The position numbers and the translations under genes were made by a program. Source: Clostridia bacterium (GTDB lineage: Bacteria > Bacillota > Clostridia > Christensenellales > CAG-138). Taken from it: a stretch of 24,118 nucleotides of DNA. The notes below the pieces were generated by a model that was given only the letters and a program-made list of their open reading frames with translations, did not search any database and was not told the origin of the DNA. The DNA lies in contig JAEDJH010000015.1 in NCBI GenBank assembly GCA_016296415.1, positions 1-24,118 of the forward strand, written 5' to 3'. Position 1 is the first letter of the stretch. The number at the start of each line of letters is the position of its first letter. Below, in pieces: positions 16,325 to 22,623 of this stretch.

Positions 16325-18016
16325 ATGGATACCGTAAATAAAATACTGAAAAAAGCGGGGGCATTTTTTAAACGGCTGAAGGAGCGGATCGTAAGCTTCT
16401 TTGCCCGCCTTCCGGAGCGATTGCGGGAAGGGAAGGATCATCGCGGCGACAATTCCGGCGAAAAGGCGGGTACGTCCGGCGGTATAGCGGAAAAGCTGCG
16501 CTCGGCAAAACCTGCTGTGCTTGCGGCGATCGCCGCCGGCATAGTGCTGCTTGCTGCCGTGCCGATAATTGCGGTATCCGTTGCGGGCGGTCAATCCGAC
16601 GCTTCGTCGAAAATGCCGGCTGAGGAGGCGCTTGTTGACATTGACCTCGGCACGCCTGCCGTATCGCATGGGGCGATGATGGGCACCGCTGAGGCAACGC
16701 CGATACCTACTCCCGAGCCGATACTCATAACAAAGGGCAATCGAAGCGATATAATTCCCGACGTACAGCTTAGGCTTATGGGGCTTTACTATATGGACGC
16801 CGACGATCCGACGGATCTTTTCGGAGAGATGACCAGCGACGCCATAGTGATGTTCCAGCGCCGTCATGGGCTTAATGTCACGGGCGTTTTGGATCAGGTG
16901 ACGTACGATACGCTGATGTCGGGCGATGCAAAGGTATATATGGTAACGGTGGGCGATGACGGCACGGATATAAAGGAGCTTCAGCACCGACTTTACGAGA
17001 TGGGCTACATCGAAAGCGTTACGGGCTACTTCGGCACGGATACCGAGGCGGCGGTGAAAAAGTTTCAGGAAAACAACAAGCTGAGCACCGACGGAAAGAT
17101 AGGTCCTGCCACCCGTGAGATGCTTTACAGCGAAAATGCAAAGCCGAACTTTCTCTCCTACGGGGCGCAGAGCGAGCAGGTGAAGCAGTATCAGGAGATA
17201 CTCAAGCGCCTCGGCTATCTGACCACCGAGCCGGACGGCTACTACGGCTCGGACACCATTGCCGCCGTAAAGCGCTTTCAGGAGCGAAACAGCCTCATCG
17301 CCGACGGGTATATAGGGCCAACGACGAGAAAAAAGCTGCAATCGTCCGACGCACAGGCAAATGCCCTGATGGTGGGCATGAGCGGCGACGACGTTATGAA
17401 CGTGCAGAAGCTGCTTAAAAAGCACGGCTATCTCAACAGCGGATGCTGTACGGGCTATTACGGCTCAACCACCGAGTATGCCGTAAGGCATTTTCAAAAG
17501 CGCAACAATCTTTCCTGCGACGGCAAGGTGGGCAGACAGACGATGAAGGTGCTTACGTCCGACCATCCGACAGGGCCGAGCGCAAGCTACGTCATCGGCG
17601 GCGGAGGCGGCGGAGGCGGCTATACCAATCCCGGCGCAACGGTAGAACGCTTCATAGAGGTTGCAAAAAGCAAGCTCGGATGCCGCTACGTGAGGGGCGC
17701 AAAGGGTCCGGATACGTTCGACTGCTCCGGCTTCGTGTACTGGTGTCTCAATCAATCGGGCGTTTCTCAGGGCTATATGACCTCCATATCGTGGCGAACC
17801 TGCACAAAATACAGACGCCTGCACAGCATGAGCGACATTAAAAAGGGCGACGTTATAGTGTTCAAGATGTCCTCAAATTCGGGTCACGTCGGTATAGCGT
17901 TAAGCTCAAGCCGGATGATCGACGCCTCCAGCCGATTCGGCAAGGTCGTCGAACGCTCGTTCAAAACCGACTATTGGCGCAGCGTGTTCTACTGTGCATA
18001 CAGGATATTTGAATAA
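16325..18016 (+). CDS. Membrane-anchored NlpC/P60 peptidoglycan hydrolase with four PG-binding repeats
   Basis: The 563-residue product has a basic cytoplasmic N-terminus (1-62), one membrane helix (63-88) without a cleavage site, a Pro/Thr-rich spacer (about 121-133), and four tandem peptidoglycan-binding type 1 repeats (about 139-199, 209-268, 278-340, 350-411), each with a YYG/YFG turn (except the first), an F-Q-x-x-x-x-L helix and a G-x-x-x-x-x-T motif. A run of eight glycines (425-432) links to an NlpC/P60 domain (438-563) with catalytic Cys467 in FDCSGFVYW and His521 in SGHVGIAL. Asp533 (MIDAS) occupies the place where many relatives have a His. The enzyme should cut stem peptides outside the membrane. 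AGAGG (16314-16318) supports the start. Its own promoter and terminator make it monocistronic. Confidence 0.94.
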   Translation: MDTVNKILKKAGAFFKRLKERIVSFFARLPERLREGKDHRGDNSGEKAGTSGGIAEKLRSAKPAVLAAIAAGIVLLAAVPIIAVSVAGGQSDASSKMPAEEALVDIDLGTPAVSHGAMMGTAEATPIPTPEPILITKGNRSDIIPDVQLRLMGLYYMDADDPTDLFGEMTSDAIVMFQRRHGLNVTGVLDQVTYDTLMSGDAKVYMVTVGDDGTDIKELQHRLYEMGYIESVTGYFGTDTEAAVKKFQENNKLSTDGKIGPATREMLYSENAKPNFLSYGAQSEQVKQYQEILKRLGYLTTEPDGYYGSDTIAAVKRFQERNSLIADGYIGPTTRKKLQSSDAQANALMVGMSGDDVMNVQKLLKKHGYLNSGCCTGYYGSTTEYAVRHFQKRNNLSCDGKVGRQTMKVLTSDHPTGPSASYVIGGGGGGGGYTNPGATVERFIEVAKSKLGCRYVRGAKGPDTFDCSGFVYWCLNQSGVSQGYMTSISWRTCTKYRRLHSMSDIKKGDVIVFKMSSNSGHVGIALSSSRMIDASSRFGKVVERSFKTDYWRSVFYCAYRIFE

Positions 18017-18042
18017 ATAAACCGAATAATTTCGACCTCTGA

Positions 18043-18080
18043 CGGAGATACCTCGAAAAAGAAGTATCTCCGCTTTTATT
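18043..18080 (+). terminator. Terminator after NlpC/P60 gene
   Basis: CGGAGATAC (18043-18051) and GTATCTCCG (18064-18072) form a perfect 9-bp stem with a 12-nt loop, followed by CTTTTATT. It begins 27 bases after the stop. Confidence 0.9.
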
Positions 18081-18185
18081 ATGTAAAGCGGATTTTGCGC
18101 ATCCCTTTTCACCGATCCGCCCGAAAAAGCCGCAGCCCCCGAGAGTGCCGCAAAAGGGGTGTTTTCTTCATTTTTCGCCCGTAAA

Positions 18186-18239
18186 GTGCATATTATAGCA
18201 TAAATAACGGTTGTGCATATATCTTTTTATGTATGCTAT
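18186..18239 (+). repeat. Direct and inverted repeats upstream of the Myb-like regulator
   Basis: GTGCATAT occurs twice (18186-18193 and 18213-18220), 27 bases apart start to start. Overlapping the same region, ATAGCATA (18195-18202) has a perfect inverted copy TATGCTAT (18232-18239). TGCTATTTT (18234-18242) could be a weak extended -10. The arrangement resembles an operator region for the downstream regulator, possibly autoregulatory; this is inference. The rest of 18081-18306 shows no gene. Confidence 0.45.
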
Positions 18240-18306
18240 TTTTGCCGCAGGCAATAATCATTGTGTAGGTAGAAACCGATAAAAATATTTTCGGAGGAAA
18301 TTGAAA

Positions 18307-18969
18307 ATGACGGAAGAACAGGGCGTATTAAAAAACGATGTATATGAGGCTGACCGCCCGACGACGGCGGACAGGGTGCATTCCGGATGGAGCGACGACG
18401 AGGAGAGGATGCTGTTTTTGGAGGCGAGGAGCGCAAGAAAGACGGGCAGACCGCTCAAAAACGTGTTCGACCTCATTGCGGAGGCGACCGGAAGAAAGCC
18501 CAACAGCATAAGGAATTACTATTATTCCAAGCTCAAGGAAGCGGGCAGGGAACGCTCCGGAATGGGGGTGTCGGACGAGTTTTCGGATATATGCTGCCAA
18601 AGGTTCGAGCCGTTCACGGAGGAGGAGGTCAGAAGCCTCATGAAAACGGTGCTTTCGGCGCAGGCGATGGGCAAATCCGTGCGCTCCTGCACGCTCGACA
18701 TGGGCGGCGGAAGCAACAAGCTGATGCTGAGGTATCAAAACAAATACCGTGCGGTGCTGAAAAACGATCCCGAGCTTGTGTATGAGATCGTTTCGGAGCT
18801 TCAGGAGGAGGGCTTGCCCCGCTTTGATCCGTATCTGCCGGAAAACAGGCGCATGGGGCGAAGAAAAAAGACTGCGGACGAAAATATGCCGCACGAAGCC
18901 TGCCGCAACTGTGCGCTGAGGGCATACGAGGCGCTGCTGGACATGGTAAAAGGCAGCAAATCGGTTTAA
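18307..18969 (+). CDS. Putative DNA-binding regulator with two Myb/SANT-like repeats
   Basis: The 220-residue product has a Myb/SANT-like tri-helical segment at 28-78 (WSDDEERMLFLEARSARK, then RKPNSIRNYYYSKLKE), similar in style to the RsfA family of prespore regulators. A second segment at 103-148 repeats the pattern: FTEEEVRSLMKTVLSAQAMG parallels WSDDEERMLFLEARSARKTG, and MLRYQNKYR parallels IRNYYYSKLKE. A basic patch (RRMGRRKK, 181-188) and a CxxC pair (Cys199, Cys202) follow near the C-terminus. ATG 18307 is preferred over TTG 18301 because GGAGGA (18293-18298) is eight bases away from the ATG and only two from the TTG. It is monocistronic with a terminator. DNA binding is inferred from fold-like sequence; targets are unknown. 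Confidence 0.8.
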   Translation: MTEEQGVLKNDVYEADRPTTADRVHSGWSDDEERMLFLEARSARKTGRPLKNVFDLIAEATGRKPNSIRNYYYSKLKEAGRERSGMGVSDEFSDICCQRFEPFTEEEVRSLMKTVLSAQAMGKSVRSCTLDMGGGSNKLMLRYQNKYRAVLKNDPELVYEIVSELQEEGLPRFDPYLPENRRMGRRKKTADENMPHEACRNCALRAYEALLDMVKGSKSV

Positions 18970-18980
18970 AAAGAAATTAA

Positions 18981-19016
18981 GCAGGGTCTTGCGAAAACGT
19001 GAGGGCCTGCTTTTTT
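18981..19016 (+). terminator. Terminator after Myb-like regulator gene
   Basis: GCAGG (18981-18985) pairs with CCTGC (19006-19010), and inner bases extend the stem with one mismatch and G-T pairs around a short A-rich loop. Six T residues follow directly (19011-19016). Confidence 0.85.
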
Positions 19017-19155
19017 AAAAGAGCATAAACAAATAAGTATTCCCGTTCCTATTCGTCTTTATACGTTCGGTGCAGAAAAATTTTGATGGCGAAGCGAGAA
19101 AAATCCTTATTCGATTTTGCCGATTTTTCATGTTGATTCGGTAATTTTGTTTCGT

Positions 19156-19185
19156 TTGACATACATGGGCATAATGTAATAGAAT
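19156..19185 (+). promoter_or_regulatory. Promoter of the kinase-PqqD-peptidase-exporter operon
   Basis: Consensus TTGACA (19156-19161) is followed after 18 bases by TAGAAT (19180-19185, five of six). The first start codon is 28 bases downstream. The 140 bases upstream to the previous terminator are AT-rich and hold no supported gene. Confidence 0.8.
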
Positions 19186-19213
19186 ATATGTCAGTAATAT
19201 ACGGAGGCTGATA

Positions 19214-19957
19214 ATGGGTACAGCAAGAAAAGTACTTTGCCGCATCGCCGGAATGGATGTATCTGTGATCGCACACCATGACAAGCTTTATAACGAGCTG
19301 AAGCCCTATACCGTTGAATCGGGCGAGCCGCTTTTTGAGATAGACGCTCCCGACGAAAGACTTGCCGCAGTGAGGGAAAAGTCAAAGATCGTTCCGAAAA
19401 GAATGCCTTTTGAGCTGATGGAGCATTTTTTTGCGGGGCAGATATTCTACGAGCGAATGCCCGACTTTGACGGCTTCATGCTTCACAGCTCATGCGTGGA
19501 TTTGGACGGCAGGGCATATCTTTTCTCTGCCGACAGCGGCGTCGGCAAATCAACGCATACAAGGCTGTGGCGCGATCACTTCGGGGACAGGGTGAAAATG
19601 CTCAACGACGACAAGCCCCTCATCAGGCTGATCGACGGCAAATATTACGCCTGCGGTACACCGTGGTGCGGCAAGCATGGGCTGCACGACAACTCGATGA
19701 GCCCCATACAAGCGGTTGCGCATGTCGTCCGCAGCGAAAAAAACTATATTCGCAGAATCGGCGCCGAGGAGGCGTTCAGGTATCTGTTTCATCAGACCTT
19801 TATGCAGATACGGGATAAAGGGCGAATGGAAAGGCTGCTTGCTTTGTGGGACGGATTTGTTGAAAATGTCAGCATCTATGAGCTTGGCTGCAATATAAGC
19901 GACGAAGCGGTAGAGGTTGCATATAACGGAATGTACAACGGAATAATGACGGAATAA
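19214..19957 (+). CDS. HPr kinase-like protein of a PqqD-type peptide cassette
   Basis: The 247-residue product has the P-loop core of the HPr kinase/PEP carboxykinase-like fold: LHSSCVDLDGRAYLFSAD leading into SGVGKST (108-114, Lys112), then Asp132-Asp133 (NDDKPLI) and GTPWCGK (148-154). It lacks the HPr kinase N-terminal domain and is shorter than true HprK, so it is unlikely to be the catabolite-control enzyme. Relatives of this type are found in ribosomal-peptide clusters; in the paeninodin lasso-peptide cluster an HPr kinase homologue phosphorylates the precursor. GGAGG (19203-19207) precedes the ATG by six bases. It is first of four close-packed genes. The substrate is unknown, and a kinase role here is inference from fold and context. 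Confidence 0.85.
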   Translation: MGTARKVLCRIAGMDVSVIAHHDKLYNELKPYTVESGEPLFEIDAPDERLAAVREKSKIVPKRMPFELMEHFFAGQIFYERMPDFDGFMLHSSCVDLDGRAYLFSADSGVGKSTHTRLWRDHFGDRVKMLNDDKPLIRLIDGKYYACGTPWCGKHGLHDNSMSPIQAVAHVVRSEKNYIRRIGAEEAFRYLFHQTFMQIRDKGRMERLLALWDGFVENVSIYELGCNISDEAVEVAYNGMYNGIMTE

Positions 19958-19978
19958 CCAACAACGGAGGTAAAGAAA

Positions 19979-20245
19979 ATGAAAATCAAGGAAGGCTTTG
20001 TCCTGAGAAACGTAGCCGACAGCGTGGTTGTCGTGCCTGTAAGCGGAAGCAATGTTGACTTTAACGGCATGATAACGCTCAACGCCACCGGAGGCTTTTT
20101 GTGGAAGCAGCTCGAGACCGACAAGACCCGTGAGCAGCTCGTAGAGGCGCTCATGGCCGAATACGGTATTGACGAGGCAACTGCGGCCGACGGTGCGGAT
20201 AAATTTATCGAATCTCTCAAAAAAGAGGGCTTTTTGGAGCAGTAA
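19979..20245 (+). CDS. PqqD-like peptide-binding (RRE) protein
   Basis: The 88-residue product has the length and pattern of PqqD-type RiPP recognition elements, small winged-helix proteins that bind the leader of a precursor peptide and present it to modifying enzymes. Visible are the N-terminal beta strands (FVLRNVADSVVVVPV), the helix TLNATGGFLWKQLE (33-46), and the C-terminal helical part with ADGADKFIESLKKEGFLE. A GGAGG site (19966-19970) sits eight bases before the ATG. Its stop TAA shares its last base with the ATG of the next gene, which implies translational coupling. No precursor peptide is seen next to it. Confidence 0.87.
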   Translation: MKIKEGFVLRNVADSVVVVPVSGSNVDFNGMITLNATGGFLWKQLETDKTREQLVEALMAEYGIDEATAADGADKFIESLKKEGFLEQ

Positions 20246-20742
20246 TGACTCCCGGATATGATCTGCCCGAGCTGTGCAGGATCGTCACGCTCGATGATAT
20301 GAACGCCGTAATGGCGGAGGTGCTGAACGCCGGAGGGTCGGTCACGTTTTCCCCCAAGGGCATCAGTATGCAGCCCCTTTTGATCCAAAAGCGGGACCAT
20401 GTAACCATCTCCAAACCGAAGGGGCGCATAAAGCTGTACGATGTGCTGTTTTACAGGCGTGAAAACGGTATGTTCGTTTTGCACAGGGTCGTCGGCAAAA
20501 ACAAAAACGGCTATATTCTCTGCGGCGATAACCAGCGGGTAAAGGAATACGGCATAACCGACGCAAACGTGATCGCAGTCATGACGGCCTTCAAAAGAAA
20601 GGGTCGGGACTACACGACACGTTCGTTTGCGTACAGACTGTACAGCTTTTTCTGGACGCTCATACTGCCCGTAAGACATCCCGTGCTTCGCCTGTACGAG
20701 AGGATAAAGGCAAAATTTACAAAAAAGCGCAATAAGCGGTGA
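20245..20742 (+). CDS. S24/S26-family signal-peptidase-like protein without N-terminal anchor
   Basis: The 165-residue product carries the signal peptidase I fold motifs: nucleophile Ser41 in KGISMQPLL (box B), His80 in VLHRVV at the general-base position, as in the SipW/Sec11 (ER-type) branch rather than the Lys of bacterial LepB, and Asp95 in CGDNQ (box D). Unlike typical signal peptidases it has no N-terminal membrane helix; a short hydrophobic stretch (about 133-142, YSFFWTLILP) followed by a basic tail could bind the membrane. It overlaps pqqD by one base and lies eight bases before the exporter, so it is likely to process the cassette's peptide. Weak GGAG sits within the end of the pqqD-like gene. 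Leader cleavage is inferred. Confidence 0.83.
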   Translation: MTPGYDLPELCRIVTLDDMNAVMAEVLNAGGSVTFSPKGISMQPLLIQKRDHVTISKPKGRIKLYDVLFYRRENGMFVLHRVVGKNKNGYILCGDNQRVKEYGITDANVIAVMTAFKRKGRDYTTRSFAYRLYSFFWTLILPVRHPVLRLYERIKAKFTKKRNKR

Positions 20743-20749
20743 AGGAAAA

Positions 20750-22501
20750 ATGAAAAAGAACACTGCGCTCAAATGGCTGCTCGGCAGAGTGGGAAAACAA
20801 AAGTATGCACTGATATTTGCATGCCTGTTCAGTATGCTGCAGGCGGCGGGCGTGGTGTGGCTTGCGCTCAACGTAAGGAACATAATCAACGTTGCAACGG
20901 GCTTTATGACGGAGCCCGGCGACTTTTTCACCGCATGGATAGCAAAGCTGCTTGCCTTTGCCGGAAGCAAAAACTCCCTGCTTGCGGCGTCGGCGGCGGT
21001 GGTTGTGATAAACATTCTGTTCAACGCCTTTGCAAGATTTTTCAGCAGCTATGTTCAGGGACGCATAACCGAGAGAATAAACATAAATATGCGCGCCTCC
21101 TTTATGAAAACCATAGCCGCAAAGGACTTTGCAAGGATCTCCTCGTATCATTCGGGCGAGATAATGAACCGCATCGTTACGGATATAGACTCGATCGGTC
21201 AGACGATGGTGCATCTTCCGATAAACGTTTTCAGCATGGTTTCAAGGCTGTGCCTTTCGTTTTCGGCGCTTTATATAATGGACAGCACGTTTTCGCTGAT
21301 GGTTGCCGGAGGCGGCATTTTGCTGTTCTTTCTTGCAAGCCTTACCAAAAGGCCCATAAAGCGCCTTCATACCAGGATGAGGGAGTCGGACGGAAAAGTT
21401 CGTGCGTTCATGCAGGAACAGCTCGGAAGCCTGCTTGCGATAAAGGCGTATCTTGCCTATGGGCCGGTAGAGCGCAAAACGAAGCTGATACAGGCGGAGT
21501 ATTTCAAGCACGCCATGCGAAAGCGCACCGTCAGCGTCATATCCTCCACGGCGGTTTCGTCCATCATGTCGATAGCCTACGCCTTTGCGCTTATTTGGGG
21601 CGCATCAAAGCTGTTTGCGGGCGAGCTTGCATACGGCGACCTTTCGGCGGTATTGCAGCTTGTAAACCAGGTGCAGACGCCGCTTACGGGAATGTCGGGA
21701 CTGCTTCCGTCGTATTATGCCATGCTTTCGTCGGCGGAAAGGCTTATCGAAATTGAAGAGCTTCCGAACGAGACCGGCTACGGCGAGAAGGCGTATGACG
21801 GCAGGGAGCTTTACGAAAAGCTGGACTATATAGAGTTTTGCAACGTTGACTTTGCATACGACGAGGATGAGCCGGTGCTTAAAAACGCAAGCCTCCGCCT
21901 TGAAAAGGGGAGCTTTGCGGCGATCGTCGGCGCATCGGGCTCGGGCAAGAGCACCCTTATGAAGCTGCTTTTGGGCATCTATCCTCCCGCAAAGGGCAAG
22001 GTGGAGTTCGTTCTAAAGGACGGGGAAAGGATACCCGCCGGCGCAAGAACGAGAAGGCTTTTTGCATACGTTCCGCAGAACAACCTCCTGCTTTCGGGCA
22101 CGGTGAGGGAATGCCTCACGCTGTTTTTGGGAAAAACGCCCACCGATGCAAGGATATGGGACGCGCTGAAGGCCGGCTGTGCATACGACTTTGTTTCACA
22201 GCTTCCGGACGGGCTTGACTCCGTGCTCGGCGAAAACGGGCAGGGACTTTCCGAGGGACAGGCGCAGAGGCTAAGCGTGGCGAGGGCGATACTTTTCGAC
22301 GCCCCGATACTCCTTCTGGACGAGGCGACGAGTGCGCTTGACGAGGCGACGGAGCGCAGGCTGCTTGAAAATATCGGCAAATTTAGGGGCAAAAGCTGCA
22401 TAACCATAACGCACAGACCCCTTGGCGTGGAGATGTGCAGCAGCATAATCAGAATCGCCGACAGGAACCTGACCGTTGAGGAGCACAGCAGGAGCATATA
22501 G
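20750..22501 (+). CDS. ABC exporter (fused permease and ATPase) of the peptide cassette
   Basis: The 583-residue product has a six-helix exporter domain (about 15-310) and a full ATPase domain: Walker A GASGSGKST (394-402, Lys400), a Q-loop (VPQNNLLL), signature LSEGQAQR, Walker B with catalytic Glu (LLLDEATSALD) and switch His (TITHRPLG). It has no N-terminal C39 peptidase domain, so any leader removal would depend on another protein, for which the preceding peptidase is the natural candidate. All catalytic residues are canonical, unlike the MarR-linked exporter, so it can work as a homodimer. GAAGGAAA lies just before the ATG. It ends the operon; no terminator is evident in the 120 bases before glnA. 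Confidence 0.92.
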   Translation: MKKNTALKWLLGRVGKQKYALIFACLFSMLQAAGVVWLALNVRNIINVATGFMTEPGDFFTAWIAKLLAFAGSKNSLLAASAAVVVINILFNAFARFFSSYVQGRITERININMRASFMKTIAAKDFARISSYHSGEIMNRIVTDIDSIGQTMVHLPINVFSMVSRLCLSFSALYIMDSTFSLMVAGGGILLFFLASLTKRPIKRLHTRMRESDGKVRAFMQEQLGSLLAIKAYLAYGPVERKTKLIQAEYFKHAMRKRTVSVISSTAVSSIMSIAYAFALIWGASKLFAGELAYGDLSAVLQLVNQVQTPLTGMSGLLPSYYAMLSSAERLIEIEELPNETGYGEKAYDGRELYEKLDYIEFCNVDFAYDEDEPVLKNASLRLEKGSFAAIVGASGSGKSTLMKLLLGIYPPAKGKVEFVLKDGERIPAGARTRRLFAYVPQNNLLLSGTVRECLTLFLGKTPTDARIWDALKAGCAYDFVSQLPDGLDSVLGENGQGLSEGQAQRLSVARAILFDAPILLLDEATSALDEATERRLLENIGKFRGKSCITITHRPLGVEMCSSIIRIADRNLTVEEHSRSI

Positions 22502-22555
22502 CCTGCGAATTTCCCGAAACGGCGGCAGAAACGAAAAATATAACTTTCTCGGTAC

Positions 22556-22584
22556 TTGACATATTTGTATGATTCTGTGAAAAT
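22556..22584 (+). promoter_or_regulatory. Promoter of glnA
   Basis: Consensus TTGACA (22556-22561), a 17-base spacer ending in TGT (22576-22578), and GAAAAT (22579-22584) give a good -35 and an extended but imperfect -10. The start codon is 39 bases downstream. A clear GlnR/TnrA box (TGTNA-N7-TNACA) was not found. Confidence 0.65.
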
Positions 22585-22623
22585 TAAATTGAGCTAAAAC
22601 AATGAATGCGGAGGTGTTTTCTC

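Noticed and set aside
18088..18120. GCGGAT/ATCCGC inverted repeat
   Set aside because: Six-base arms with a 21-base loop and no other supporting signal; likely chance.
19015..19284. Minus-strand 89-codon frame near the cassette promoter, considered as a precursor peptide
   Set aside because: It starts inside the kinase-like gene on the opposite strand, has no ribosome binding site, and covers the cassette promoter.
22562..22600. GlnR/TnrA-type nitrogen control box before glnA
   Set aside because: Only the TGTGA half is present; the TNACA half is missing at the right spacing.
22502..22623. Search for a small precursor peptide gene after the exporter
   Set aside because: No start codon with a ribosome binding site other than that of glnA was found in this gap.
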